Shown here piece after piece: positions 14,980 to 26,494 of a DNA stretch of 64,000 nucleotides. Each line of letters opens with the position of its first letter. Positions within the stretch are counted from its first letter, which is position 1. The notes under the pieces were generated by a model, which did no database searches, was not told the origin of the DNA, and saw only the letters and a list, made by a program, of their open reading frames with translations. Where the stretch lies: contig NZ_FRBI01000004.1 in NCBI RefSeq assembly GCF_900142575.1, positions 33,909-97,908 on the forward strand. The letters are read 5' to 3'. Source of the DNA: Actinacidiphila paucisporea. Lineage in GTDB: Bacteria > Actinomycetota > Actinomycetes > Streptomycetales > Streptomycetaceae. Made by a program: the position numbers and the translations under genes.

Positions 14980-17112
14980 ATGACAGTGCCCAAGCGGCCG
15001 GCCCGCCGTGGTTACGACCCCAGGGTCGGCCCGGTCCCGGAGCGGGGACGGCCTCCCGAGGCGGAGATCGGCCCCGGGGAGCGGCTGTCCCTGAACGGCA
15101 TGGGCAGCTTCGACTGGCATCTCGACGACCAGACCTTCGAGCTGGACGCGGCCGGGCTCCAGGTGTTCGACCTCGACCCCGAGGAGTACGACTCGCGCCC
15201 CGAGTCGCTGGTGCTGCGGATCTCGCCGGAGGAGGGCGCCCGGCTGGACTACGCGCTCAGGAGGGCGCTGCAAGCGGGCGACCGCGGCTACGGCGGCTAC
15301 TTCCGGATCACCCGCAGGGACGGCACCAAGCAGTGGACCCACACGCAGGGCACCATCCTGCGCGACCCCCGGGGCAACGCGTACCGCATCGTCGGCATTG
15401 TCAGGGACGCCACCGACGAGCTGACCCAGGCGCCCGACATGCAGCCGGGGCCGCCGCCGCGCGAGCCGCAGGCCATCGCCCTGGTCGTCCGGCAGACCAT
15501 CGAGGCACTGTCCCGCGCGGTGACCGTCGAGGACGTGGCCGCCGTGCTGACCGGCGCGGGCGGCCTGGACCGCTTCGGCGCCGACGCTCTGGTGCTCGGG
15601 CTGATCGAGGGCGGCAACCTGCGGTTCGTCGGGGCCAGCGGCAGCGTGATCAGGGGCGTGGGCGAGCTGCCGCCGCGCCGCCTGGACGGATCGCTGCCGC
15701 TGGGTGAGGCCGTGGTGACCCAGCAGCCGAGTTTCGCCACCTCCCTCGCGGGGCTGGTGGAGCGGTTCCCGGCGCTGCGCACCTACGTCGCGGCCATGCC
15801 GGACGTGCACGCCGCCGCCTTCCTGCCGCTGGTCGCCCAGGCGCGCTCCATCGGCGGCCTCGCGCTCTTCTACCGCTCCGGGGACGTCCTGACCCCCGCG
15901 CACCGCGAGCTGTGCGCGGCGCTCGCCGCCATCGTGGCGCAGTCACTGCAGAGGGCGATCCTCTTCGACCGGGAGCGGGAGGTCGCCACCGGCCTGCAGG
16001 CCGCGATGCTGCCCAGGGACATACCGCGGGTCGCCGGCGCCGGTGTCGCGGTCCGCTACCACGCGGCGTCCAGCGGCCGGGAGGTCGGCGGCGACTGGTA
16101 CGACGTGGTGACGCTTCCGCAGAACCGGGTGGGCCTGGTCGTCGGGGACGTCCAGGGGCACGACACGCACGCCGCGGCCGTCATGGGCCAGCTGCGGATC
16201 GCGCTTCGTGCCTACGCCGCCGAGGGCCACCCGCCGTCGACCGTACTGGCCAGGGCGTCCCGCTTCCTCGCCGAGCTGGACACCGAGCGCTTCGCGACCT
16301 GCGCCTACGCGGAGCTTGACCTCGTCGGCGGCTCGGTGCGCACGGCCCGGGCCGGCCACCTCGGTCCGCTGGTGCGGCACACCGACGGCCGCACCGGCTG
16401 GCCCAACGTGCGCGGCGGTCTGCCGCTGGGCCTGGCCACCAGCTTGAACCTGCAGGAATTCCCCGAGACCCGGCTCGACCTGGTGCCCGGCGAGACCCTG
16501 GTGTTCTGTACCGACGGGCTGGTCGAGGAGCGCGGCCTGGACATCACCATCGGCATGGAGGCGCTGGCCGAGGCGGTACGCGACGGCCCCGACGACCACG
16601 AGGCGCTGGCCGACCACCTCGCGGACAACCTCTGGGAGCGCTGGGGCTCGCAGGACGACGTGGCCCTGCTGATCCTGCGCCGCGACCCCGATCCCGGCAC
16701 CCCGCGGGCACCCCGCATGCACTCCTACGTCCACCAGGCCGACCCTGAGGGCCTGGCCGACGCCCGCCTCGCGCTGCGCCAGGCGCTGGAGGCGTGGGAG
16801 CTGCCCGGGCTGGCCGACGACGTGGAGGTCGCCGCGGGCGAGCTGCTGGTCAACGTGCTGCTGCACACCGAGGGCGGTGCGGTGATGACCCTGGAGGTGC
16901 TGCCCGAGCCGGTCCGCCGGGTCCGGCTGACGGTGCAGGACCGCTCCAGCGTCTGGCCGAGCCGCCGCTCCCCGGGCGAGGCCGCCACCTCGGGGCGCGG
17001 GCTGCTGATGATCGACGCGCTGTCCACCCATTGGGGCGTCGAGCCGCGGGGCGACGGCAAGGCCGTCTGGTGCGAGTTCGGCCCCGCGGCCCAGCGCAGC
17101 CTGCTGGGCTGA
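14980..17112 (+). CDS. PAS-GAF-SpoIIE-type serine phosphatase with C-terminal HATPase domain
   Basis: A protein of 710 aa. ATG at 14980 has GGAG 7 bases upstream and is preferred over TTG at 14947. Domains in order: PAS (about 30-135, with YFRITRRDGTKQWTHTQGTI), GAF (about 150-320), PP2C/SpoIIE phosphatase (about 330-560), and an HATPase anti-sigma-kinase-like domain (about 570-705). The phosphatase has REVGGDWYDVV, VVGDVQGHDTHAAAVMGQLR, RAGHLGPLV and WGSQDDVALLIL, which carry metal-binding Asp residues. The last domain has AAGELLVNVLLHT and GRGLLMIDALSTHWG. Proteins of this architecture act on phosphorylated anti-anti-sigma factors in partner-switching networks. No sigma factor gene is adjacent, so its target is unknown. 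Confidence 0.92.
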   Translation: MTVPKRPARRGYDPRVGPVPERGRPPEAEIGPGERLSLNGMGSFDWHLDDQTFELDAAGLQVFDLDPEEYDSRPESLVLRISPEEGARLDYALRRALQAGDRGYGGYFRITRRDGTKQWTHTQGTILRDPRGNAYRIVGIVRDATDELTQAPDMQPGPPPREPQAIALVVRQTIEALSRAVTVEDVAAVLTGAGGLDRFGADALVLGLIEGGNLRFVGASGSVIRGVGELPPRRLDGSLPLGEAVVTQQPSFATSLAGLVERFPALRTYVAAMPDVHAAAFLPLVAQARSIGGLALFYRSGDVLTPAHRELCAALAAIVAQSLQRAILFDREREVATGLQAAMLPRDIPRVAGAGVAVRYHAASSGREVGGDWYDVVTLPQNRVGLVVGDVQGHDTHAAAVMGQLRIALRAYAAEGHPPSTVLARASRFLAELDTERFATCAYAELDLVGGSVRTARAGHLGPLVRHTDGRTGWPNVRGGLPLGLATSLNLQEFPETRLDLVPGETLVFCTDGLVEERGLDITIGMEALAEAVRDGPDDHEALADHLADNLWERWGSQDDVALLILRRDPDPGTPRAPRMHSYVHQADPEGLADARLALRQALEAWELPGLADDVEVAAGELLVNVLLHTEGGAVMTLEVLPEPVRRVRLTVQDRSSVWPSRRSPGEAATSGRGLLMIDALSTHWGVEPRGDGKAVWCEFGPAAQRSLLG

Positions 17113-17127
17113 CGGGCCCCGGCCTGC

Positions 17128-17168
17128 GGCCTCCCGCCGGCGGCCGGTCGGCCGGCCGGCGGGAGGCC
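17128..17168. terminator. Bidirectional hairpin between convergent genes
   Basis: Arms 17128-17141 and 17155-17168 are 14-base perfect complements. They sit between the stop of the phosphatase and the stop of the secreted two-domain protein, and can serve both. Confidence 0.75.
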
Positions 17169-17173
17169 CCCGG

Positions 17174-18679
17174 TCAGCTGACGTTGACCGCCGTGTCGTC
17201 GATGACGAAGGACGTCTGCAGCTTGGAGCCCTCGGTCCCGGTGAATTTCACCGTGACGGTCTGCCCGGCATAGGCGCTCAGGTCGAACGAGCGCTGCGTG
17301 AAGCCGGACGCCGCGTTGGCGTTGCTGTACGTCGCCAGCGTGCTCAGCACCGTGCCCGAGGAGTTCAGCACCTGGGCCTTGAGGGTGTCGTACACCGTGC
17401 TGCCGGTCTCCGCGGTGTCGACGTGCAGCCAGAAGCTCAACTGGGCCGCGCAGCCGGAGGGGATGGCGACCGGCTGGGAGAGCGTGTCGGTGGTCGCGGT
17501 GCCGTAGCCGTCGAGCCAGGCCTTGTACGAGCCGCTGTGCGCGGCCTCGCCGCTGTCGTTGCTGATCACGCCGCTGCTCTCCGACCAGGAGGAAGCGCCC
17601 GACTCGAAGCCGGGGTTGGCGAGCAGCTGGCGGGCGGTGCAGCCGCCGCCACCGCCGGTGGTGCCCCCGGTGGATGTGGTCGGCGGGGTGGTGGGCGGTG
17701 TGGTGCTGCCGGAACCGGCGAGCCAGGCGGTGGCGTTGAGCGCGAGTGCCGCGTCGGTGCCGGCCGGGTCGTTCCAGCCGTCGAAGAGCGTGTTGCCCGA
17801 CTGGCCGGTGCCGTCGTCCGCCGGCGAACTGTCGCCCCAGATGGCCACCCGGCCGCTGCCGAAGGTGCTGGTGGCGAAGAAGGCGCCGCTGTTGCCGGAC
17901 GAACCGGTGTGGTACAGCAGGCCCTTGACGTTGGGGTTGTCGGCCGGTTTGAGGGTGAAGGTGGTGCCGTCACGCAGGATGCTGCCGGTGACCGTACCGA
18001 ACGGGCCGTGCAGCACCGGGTCGGAGGCGCTGCTGATCGCCCGCGGGTTGTCGGTGCTGATGTCGAGCAGGTCGACGGAGAAGCCGAACGGGTCGGTGTT
18101 GTCCACGCCGTTGCTGGTCAGCAGGTCGTTGATCACGCACGGCGAGTCGCAACCGTCGTTGTTGCGGTCGCTGTTGTTGTGGTCGGAGATCAGGAACAGC
18201 CCGCCGCCGTTCTTCACGAAGGTCATCACCGCGGTCTTCTCCGCGGCGCTGAGCTTGACGTTGGGCTCGGTCAGCACGAAGGCGTCGAAATTGCTCAGGT
18301 CCTGGGCGTTGGAGCTGTTGCCGTAGGTGATGGTCCGCCCGGACGGAAGGGTGTTGAGGCTGTAGCCGCCGGCCTTCTGCAGGGCGACGCCCCACGAGGA
18401 CAGCGCGCCGGTCCAGTCGGTCTCCGCGTTGGGCGTGGAGTCCTGGCCGAGCGGGTCGGGCTGGCTGGTGCTGATGATCCAGTCGGCGTTGCCGGCCGTC
18501 TCCGCCTTGGTGTTGTCGAACAGCACGCGGTGCGTGCCGGTCGCGGCGGGTGCGGCGGAACCGGACGGCGCGGCCTGTGCGCTGCCGGTGGCGACGCCGG
18601 CCGCGGCCAGGGCGATCACGCCTAGTGCCGCGGTCGCGCCGAGCGCGATCCTGCTACGGGACGTACGGGGACCATGCAT
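17174..18679 (-). CDS. Secreted two-domain protein: glutamine-amidotransferase-like (DUF4350-like) fold plus C-terminal jelly-roll domain
   Basis: A protein of 501 aa. ATG at 18679 follows GGAGGTTGACGG. A Sec signal ([20 protein letters not shown]) ends near residue 36. Residues about 48-330 have [54 protein letters not shown] and [16 protein letters not shown]. This is the alternating pattern of a class-I glutamine-amidotransferase-like fold, as in DUF4350/ThuA-type proteins. After a Thr/Pro/Gly linker (about 333-352), [17 protein letters not shown] opens a CBM4/9-like or sorting-type jelly roll of about 145 residues. It may act on or bind a polysaccharide at the cell exterior, but I cannot assign a reaction. 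Confidence 0.65.
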   Translation of the reverse strand: MHGPRTSRSRIALGATAALGVIALAAAGVATGSAQAAPSGSAAPAATGTHRVLFDNTKAETAGNADWIISTSQPDPLGQDSTPNAETDWTGALSSWGVALQKAGGYSLNTLPSGRTITYGNSSNAQDLSNFDAFVLTEPNVKLSAAEKTAVMTFVKNGGGLFLISDHNNSDRNNDGCDSPCVINDLLTSNGVDNTDPFGFSVDLLDISTDNPRAISSASDPVLHGPFGTVTGSILRDGTTFTLKPADNPNVKGLLYHTGSSGNSGAFFATSTFGSGRVAIWGDSSPADDGTGQSGNTLFDGWNDPAGTDAALALNATAWLAGSGSTTPPTTPPTTSTGGTTGGGGGCTARQLLANPGFESGASSWSESSGVISNDSGEAAHSGSYKAWLDGYGTATTDTLSQPVAIPSGCAAQLSFWLHVDTAETGSTVYDTLKAQVLNSSGTVLSTLATYSNANAASGFTQRSFDLSAYAGQTVTVKFTGTEGSKLQTSFVIDDTAVNVS

Positions 18680-19031
18680 CCGTCAACCTCCATGTGGGGG
18701 CGGTGGGTGGGGTGCGGTAAACGATTCTGCGCGCGTAGAACCCGTGGCTGATGTGGCTGGCGTTACCAATGGATGAACGCTGCAGGTCAGCTGGTTCCCG
18801 GCAGCGCGCCGCCGGGCGCGGATTCACCCGGACGGCGGCGTGTCCGGATGCCGGGTTGAGCCGGGCGGGTGCCGTGCGCCGGTGCGCGGGCGCCGCGCCG
18901 CCGCCCGGCGCGGCGGCGCAGGGCAGGATGGCGGCGCAGCCGCATGGACACGGCCGGCGCGGGTACCCGCGCCTCGTGGGCGCCCGGCCCGCGCGCCCGC
19001 CCGGCCGGCCCGCGGCACGAGGAGGAGCAGC
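18680..19031. other. Divergent intergenic region, no gene seen
   Basis: About 350 bases between the secreted protein (minus) and the aldehyde dehydrogenase (plus). The half near 18720-18790 is the less G+C-rich part and most likely holds the minus-strand promoter. The half near 18850-19020 is extremely G+C-rich. Open frames here lack ribosome binding sites until GGAGGAG at 19021. Confidence 0.4.
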
Positions 19032-20429
19032 ATGCCGATCGCCACCGTGAACCCCGCCACCGGGGAGACGGTCCGTACCTTCGACGCGCTCGACGCGGAC
19101 GGTGTCGAGCAGCGGATCGCCGCTGCGTACAGCGCGTCGCGCAGTTGGCGGGAGTCCGACTTCGGGACCCGGGCGCGGCTGATGAAGGCCGCCGCCGACC
19201 TGCTCGACAAGGAGCGGGACGACATCGCCCACATCATGACCCTGGAGATGGGCAAGACGCTGGCCGCGGCCCGCGCGGAGGCCGCCAAGTGCGCCAAGTC
19301 GATGCGCTGGTACGCCGACCGCGCCGAGGGCCTGCTCGCCGACGAGCACCCGGATCCCGCCGACGTCGAGGACAGCGGCGCGGTGCGGGCGTACGTCCGC
19401 TACCGGCCGGTGGGCGTGGTGCTCGCGGTGATGCCGTGGAACTTCCCGCTCTGGCAGGTGGTCAGGTTCGCCGCGCCCGCGCTGATGGCGGGCAACGTCG
19501 GGCTGCTCAAGCACGCCTCCAACGTCCCGCAGACCGCGCTCTACCTCGGCGAGCTGTTCCATCGCGCCGGCTTCCCCGAGGGCTGCTTCCAGACCCTGCT
19601 GGTCGGCTCGGGCGCGATCGAGCAGATCCTGCGCGACCCGCGGGTGGCCGCGGCGACCCTCACCGGCAGCGAGGGCGCCGGCCGGGCGGTGGCCTCGGTG
19701 GCGGGCGACGAGGTGAAGAAGACGGTGCTCGAACTGGGCGGCAGCGACCCCTTCGTGGTGATGCCCTCGGCCGCCGCGGACCTGGACCGCGCGGTGCAGG
19801 TCGCGGTGACCGCCCGGGTGCAGAACAACGGCCAGTCCTGTATCGCCGCCAAGCGCTTCATCGTGCACGCCGACATCCACGACGCCTTCGCCGAGCGCTT
19901 CACCCGCGCGATGAGCGCCCTGCGGGTCGGCGACCCGACGACACCGTCCACCGACGTCGGCCCGCTGGCCACCGAGCAGGGCAGGGCCGATCTGGAGGAG
20001 CTGGTCGAGGACGCGCTGTCCCAGGGGGCTGAGGCGTTGTGCGGCGCCCGCCGGCCCAAGGCGCTGCCGCCGGGCTGGTACTACGAGCCGACCGTGCTCA
20101 CCGGGGTCACCCCGGCGATGCGCATCCACCGCGAGGAGGCCTTCGGCCCGGTCGCCACCCTCTACCGCGTACCGGACCTGGACGCGGCGGTCGCCCTGGC
20201 CAACGACTCGACGTTCGGGCTGAGTTCCAACGTGTGGACCACGGACGAGGACGAGCAGCGGCGGTTCGTGCGGGATCTGGAGGCGGGCGGGGTGTTCTTC
20301 AACGGCATGACCGCCTCGCACCCGGCGCTGCCCTTCGGCGGCGTCAAGCGCTCGGGCTACGGCCGCGAGCTGTCCCAGCACGGCATCCGCGAGTTCTGCA
20401 ACATCACCACCGTCTGGTACGGCCGCTGA
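19032..20429 (+). CDS. gabD: NAD(P)-dependent aldehyde dehydrogenase, succinate-semialdehyde dehydrogenase type
   Basis: A protein of 465 aa. ATG at 19032 follows GGAGGAGCAGC. Family motifs: VMPWNFPLWQVVRF, the cofactor loop LTGSEGAGRAVA, the general base Glu234 in TVLELGGSDPFVV, the catalytic Cys270 in NNGQSCIAAKRF, and EEAFGPVATLYRV. The overall sequence, starting PIATVNPATGETVRTF, is that of the GabD/YneI-type succinate-semialdehyde dehydrogenases. These oxidise succinic semialdehyde to succinate in GABA breakdown. No GABA transaminase gene is adjacent, so other short aldehydes are possible substrates. Cytosolic. Confidence 0.88.
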   Translation: MPIATVNPATGETVRTFDALDADGVEQRIAAAYSASRSWRESDFGTRARLMKAAADLLDKERDDIAHIMTLEMGKTLAAARAEAAKCAKSMRWYADRAEGLLADEHPDPADVEDSGAVRAYVRYRPVGVVLAVMPWNFPLWQVVRFAAPALMAGNVGLLKHASNVPQTALYLGELFHRAGFPEGCFQTLLVGSGAIEQILRDPRVAAATLTGSEGAGRAVASVAGDEVKKTVLELGGSDPFVVMPSAAADLDRAVQVAVTARVQNNGQSCIAAKRFIVHADIHDAFAERFTRAMSALRVGDPTTPSTDVGPLATEQGRADLEELVEDALSQGAEALCGARRPKALPPGWYYEPTVLTGVTPAMRIHREEAFGPVATLYRVPDLDAAVALANDSTFGLSSNVWTTDEDEQRRFVRDLEAGGVFFNGMTASHPALPFGGVKRSGYGRELSQHGIREFCNITTVWYGR

Positions 20430-20453
20430 ACCCGCTCGCATTGTCATGTACAT

Positions 20454-20495
20454 CTGCCTCCCCACGGGGAGTCGTCTTCACCCGTGGGGAGGCAG
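20454..20495. terminator. Bidirectional hairpin between gabD and the GH3 gene
   Basis: Perfect 15-base arms (20454-20468 and 20481-20495) around a 12-base loop. It lies between two convergent stops at 20429 and 20538. Confidence 0.85.
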
Positions 20496-20537
20496 AATTG
20501 ATGGGGCCGGGACCCGTCGGGCCTCAGCCCGGCACCG

Positions 20538-23500
20538 TCAGGTGACCGTCCAGACGAAGGTCGCGGTGTCGGCCGCGCCCTTCCCGTCCGTGGCGGTCAC
20601 GCTCACCGTGCTGGTGCCTGCCCTGCCGGGCGTACCGGAGATCACCCCGTCCCGGCTGATGGCCAGCCCGGCCGGCAGCCCGGTCGCGCTGAAGACCGGG
20701 GTGGCGCCGCCGGTCGCCTTCACCGCGACCACGAGCCGCACCGAGGTGTCCGCCGGGCTGCTCATGCCCTGCGGGTTGACCACGGTGACCCTCGACGCGC
20801 CGGTGGCCGACGCGCCGACCGTCGCGGCTTTCATCGCGGTGGCCACGGTGAGCGTGCCGGTCAGCGGAAGGTTCCGCGACGAGTCGCCGACCATGATCTG
20901 GTAGGCGCCCGCCGGCGTCGTCCAGGCCGACGTCGTGGTGTTCCAGTACGCCAGGTCGTGCGCGCTGACCGTGAAGGTCACCTTCGCACTCGCGCCCGGC
21001 TGCAGGTCCACCCGCTGGAAGCCCTTGAGCTGCTTGGCGGGTTCGCCCGTGGACGCCGGGTCGCCGACGTAGAGCTGGGCGATCTCGGCGCCGGCCCGGG
21101 TGCCGGTGTTGGTGACGGTCGCGCTCACCGTCGCGTTGCCGCTGCCGTCCAGGGCGCCCACCTGCAGACCGGAGAAGGAGAAGGTGGTGTACGACAGGCC
21201 GAACCCGAACGGGAAGAGCGGCGCGATGTTCTGCGCGTCGTACCAGCGGTAGCCGACCTTGAGGCCCTCGCTGTACTGCACGTTGCCGCTGCCCGGCCAC
21301 TGCGCCGCGGTGTGCGCGGGCACGTCGTTCAGCGAGGCGGGGAAGGTCACCGGCAGCTTGCCCGACGGGTTGACGTCGCCGAACAGCAGCGCGGCAAGGG
21401 AGGTGCCGACCTCCTGGCCCGCGTACCACTCCTCGATGACGCCCTTGACCTGCCCGAGCCACGGCATGGTCACCGCGGAGCCGGTGTTGAGCACCACGAC
21501 GGTGTTCGGGTTGGCCGCCGCCACCTGCTGGACCAGCTGGTTCTGCGCGCTGGACAGGTCGATGCCACCCAGGTCGGTGCCCTCGTTCTCGCCGTAGCCG
21601 ACGCAGACGACGGCCACGCTCGCCGAACGGGCCGCGTTCACCGCCGCGTTGACGTCGGTGCCGTCGTTGTACGTCACCGTGGCGCCCGCGCCCGCCCGGG
21701 CCTTGATGGCGTCGATCGGCGCCTTCGTACCCGAACTGGTCGCGGTGGCGCTGCCGCCGCCGACGCTGCGGACCCCGGCGCCGCCGTCCGGGCCGATCAC
21801 CGCGATCGAGGTGGCGGCCGCGCCCGACAGCGGCAGCACCCCGCTGTTCTTCAGCAGCACCGAGCCCTGCTCCGCGACCTGCCGCGCGGTGGCCTGGTGG
21901 GCGGCGCTGGTCACCACCGAGTCGCGGTTGCCGGTCTTGTGCTTCTCGAAGATGCCGAAGCTGAACATCTGGGTCAGCACCCGGGTGACCATGGTGTCCA
22001 GCGTCGCCTGGCTGACCTGGCCGCTTGCGAGCGCCTGGGACAGGAAGTCGGCGTAGAAGTAGCCGCCCGGCATCTCGACGGTCATGCCGTTGTTGGCGGC
22101 GTCCACCGTGGAGTGCGCGCCGCCCCAGTCGCTGGTGACGAACCCGTTGAAGCCGGCCTCCTGGTACAGGCCCTTCTTGAGCAGGTCCGCATTCTGGCAC
22201 GCGTAGACCCCGTTGACGGTGGAGTAGGCGCACATCACCGACGCCGAGGCGCCCTTGCTGACCGCCGCCTGGAAGGCCGGCAGGTAGATCTCGTGCAGGG
22301 TGCGCTGGTCGACGATCGCGTTGTCGGCGGGACCGTTGCGGTTGGTCTCCTGGTTGTAGACCGCCACGTGCTTGGCCTGCGCCATCACGCCCTGGCTCTG
22401 GATGCCCTGGATGTTCGCGGTGGCCATCTGGGCGCTCAGGTACGGGTCCTCGCTGTACGTCTCGAACGCCCGTCCCCAGCGCGGGTCGCGCACGATGTTC
22501 ATCGTCGGGCCGAGCGCCACATCCGCGCCCTTGCCGGCGAACTCGGCGCCGGCGACCGTGCCGTACTGCTTCTGCAGGCCGGTGTCCCAGGTCGCCGCGG
22601 ACGACACCGCGGCGGGCAGCTGCGTGACGCCGCCGAAGCCGTCGCCGACGCCGCTGGGACCGTCGTGGAAGCCCATGGCCGGAATGCACAGCGGCGGGAT
22701 CGCGTCGGTGTTGCCGATGTACGGCTGGGCGGCGCCGTTGCCGTGCAGCATGGTGAGCTTCTGCGCCTGCGTCATGTGCGACAGCACCTGCGCCACCCGG
22801 TCGGCGACCGGAGCGGTCGAACCCACCCACGGGCAGACGCCGTTGCCGCCGTCACCGCCGGTACCGCCGCCCGGCGGCTCGGTCTGGCCGCCACCGGGGG
22901 AGAGCACCTGCACCTCCCACAGCGAGTAGCCCCACTGGGTCGCGCGCTGGGTGCCGTACACCCGCAGATAGCGGGCGTGCGCGGTGAAGTTGCGGGTCTC
23001 GGTGCCGCCGGTGCCCGCCGCGGTCGAGTACGCGGTCGCCCAGGTGCTGCCGTTGTCGCTGGTCTGGATCTGGTAGGCGGTGCCGTAGGCGGCCTCCCAG
23101 TTCAGCGTCACCCCGCAGATGTCCTGCGAGGAGCCGAGGTCCACCTGCACCCACTGCGGGTCGGCGGCCGCCGACGACCAGCGGGTGCCGTTGTTGCCGT
23201 CGAAGGCCGCGGACGCCGGGAAGGTGCCCGCGTCCTGGGTGGACGACGCGGTGGCCGGACGGCCGGTCGCCGCACCGGAGTTGCCGCAGGTGCCCGGCGT
23301 GCCGCCACCGCCGGTGGTGCCGCCGGTGGTGCCGCCGGTGGTGGTGCCGCCCGAGCCGCCGAAGACCTGGAATTCCCACAGCGAGTAGCCGTACTGGGTG
23401 GCGCGGGCGGTCCCGTAGACGCGCACGTAGCGGCCGGTGCCCGAGACGTTCAGCGTCTGGTTTCCGCCGGTCGCCGTGGTGGTGGAGTAGACGCCCGTCC

Positions 23501-23885
23501 AGGTGGTGGCGTTGTCGGAGACCTGGATCTGGAAGGACTTGGCGTAGGCAGCCTCCCAGTGCAGGACGACCTGGGTGACGGGCTGCGAGGAGCCGAGGTC
23601 GACCTGGAGCCACTGCGGGTCGGCGGCCGCCGAGGACCAGCGGGTGGCGTCGTTGCCGTCGACCGCGGCGGAGGCGGGCGTGCCGGCGTTCTCGGTGGAG
23701 GACGCGATGGCCGGCTTGCCCTGGGAGAGCAGCACCGGGCCGGCCGCGCGGGCGGCCCTGGGGGTGGCCACCAGGGCCAGCGCGACGACGAGGACGAAGC
23801 CGACGAGGGCGGCGAGCCGGGTCTGGGCGGCGGTCGGCCGCCGTCGCCGAAGGGGTGGGGGAGCGCCGAACGAGGCTTGCAGCAT
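20538..23885 (-). CDS. Secreted GH3 beta-glucosidase-type enzyme with two discoidin (F5/8C) domains
   Basis: A protein of 1115 aa from ATG 23885. A signal peptide (LAALVGFVLVVALALVA) ends near residue 47. Domains in order: F5/8 type C (about 49-178), a Gly/Thr linker, a second F5/8 type C (about 200-335), the GH3 N- and C-domains (about 345-890), a fibronectin-III-like GH3 tail, and a putative-Ig-like domain with FSATGLPAGLAISRDG. In GH3 I see NIVRDPRWGRAFETYSEDP, AKHVAVYNQE, and FVTSDWGG, where Asp586 is the expected nucleophile. Such enzymes release glucose from beta-linked glucans. With the adjacent GH16 gene this suggests breakdown of beta-1,3-glucan to glucose outside the cell. A hairpin separates it from the GH16 gene upstream. 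Confidence 0.92.
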   Translation of the reverse strand: MLQASFGAPPPLRRRRPTAAQTRLAALVGFVLVVALALVATPRAARAAGPVLLSQGKPAIASSTENAGTPASAAVDGNDATRWSSAAADPQWLQVDLGSSQPVTQVVLHWEAAYAKSFQIQVSDNATTWTGVYSTTTATGGNQTLNVSGTGRYVRVYGTARATQYGYSLWEFQVFGGSGGTTTGGTTGGTTGGGGTPGTCGNSGAATGRPATASSTQDAGTFPASAAFDGNNGTRWSSAAADPQWVQVDLGSSQDICGVTLNWEAAYGTAYQIQTSDNGSTWATAYSTAAGTGGTETRNFTAHARYLRVYGTQRATQWGYSLWEVQVLSPGGGQTEPPGGGTGGDGGNGVCPWVGSTAPVADRVAQVLSHMTQAQKLTMLHGNGAAQPYIGNTDAIPPLCIPAMGFHDGPSGVGDGFGGVTQLPAAVSSAATWDTGLQKQYGTVAGAEFAGKGADVALGPTMNIVRDPRWGRAFETYSEDPYLSAQMATANIQGIQSQGVMAQAKHVAVYNQETNRNGPADNAIVDQRTLHEIYLPAFQAAVSKGASASVMCAYSTVNGVYACQNADLLKKGLYQEAGFNGFVTSDWGGAHSTVDAANNGMTVEMPGGYFYADFLSQALASGQVSQATLDTMVTRVLTQMFSFGIFEKHKTGNRDSVVTSAAHQATARQVAEQGSVLLKNSGVLPLSGAAATSIAVIGPDGGAGVRSVGGGSATATSSGTKAPIDAIKARAGAGATVTYNDGTDVNAAVNAARSASVAVVCVGYGENEGTDLGGIDLSSAQNQLVQQVAAANPNTVVVLNTGSAVTMPWLGQVKGVIEEWYAGQEVGTSLAALLFGDVNPSGKLPVTFPASLNDVPAHTAAQWPGSGNVQYSEGLKVGYRWYDAQNIAPLFPFGFGLSYTTFSFSGLQVGALDGSGNATVSATVTNTGTRAGAEIAQLYVGDPASTGEPAKQLKGFQRVDLQPGASAKVTFTVSAHDLAYWNTTTSAWTTPAGAYQIMVGDSSRNLPLTGTLTVATAMKAATVGASATGASRVTVVNPQGMSSPADTSVRLVVAVKATGGATPVFSATGLPAGLAISRDGVISGTPGRAGTSTVSVTATDGKGAADTATFVWTVT

Positions 23886-23942
23886 GGGGGGTCGCCTCTC
23901 TCACCGGCGGCCCAGGGCCGCCGGGCTGGTGTGGGGGGAAGG

Positions 23943-23985
23943 CCGGATGCCCGGGTCCCGTGCTGCGTGGGACCCGGGCATCCGG
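23943..23985 (-). terminator. Hairpin after the GH16 gene
   Basis: Perfect 17-base arms (23943-23959 and 23969-23985) with a 9-base loop, just past the GH16 stop and about 60 bases before the GH3 start. The GH3 gene therefore has its own promoter or is expressed by partial read-through. Confidence 0.85.
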
Positions 23986-23993
23986 GAGTGGGG

Positions 23994-26153
<2,160 letters not shown>

Positions 26154-26173
26154 GGCGTCTCCTGGGTGCGGGT

Positions 26174-26185
26174 GAGAGCGCTCTC
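26174..26185 (-). promoter_or_regulatory. LacI-family-type operator before the GH16 gene
   Basis: The perfect 12-base palindrome GAGAGCGCTCTC lies between the promoter and the start codon, just after the predicted transcription start. It resembles the CebR/CelR operators (TGGGAGCGCTCCCA) that repress beta-glucan genes in actinomycetes. The same 12-mer occurs before the discoidin/beta-helix gene at 55695-55706. Confidence 0.75.
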
Positions 26186-26197
26186 TGGTTGCTGCGA

Positions 26198-26226
26198 TGA
26201 TTACGGCGCTGTTGCTGAGACGTCAA
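26198..26226 (-). promoter_or_regulatory. Promoter of the GH16 gene
   Basis: Read on the minus strand: TTGACG (26226-26221), a 17-base spacer, then TAATCA (26203-26198). This fits a vegetative sigma-70-type promoter. The palindromic operator begins about 12 bases downstream of the -10 element. Confidence 0.7.
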
Positions 26227-26494
26227 GAAAGTGAACGAGATTGGTTCTACTGTTTCGCGGTGTCCCGGCTTGCCGTCGACCTCCGAACGATCAGTGAACC
26301 CCTTGCCCGAATAGGCGAGTTATGCGGCAATTCGCTGAGTGCAAGGACTTGACACGCCGTCCGCCCCGCCCGGGCCCGTGGCGCCGGGGGTGTGAACCCG
26401 CCGCGCCGCGACGCGCCGTACGGCCCTGATCCCCTCCCTCGTGCCTAGGCTGTGCCGGGCCAGTGAGATCGCCCGGAGCGGGAAAGGTCATGGG

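Noticed and set aside
23280-23345. Short repeats encoding Gly-Thr-Thr linkers (also near 25190 and 17650)
   Set aside because: These are ordinary interdomain linkers of secreted enzymes, not CRISPR-like or mobile repeats.
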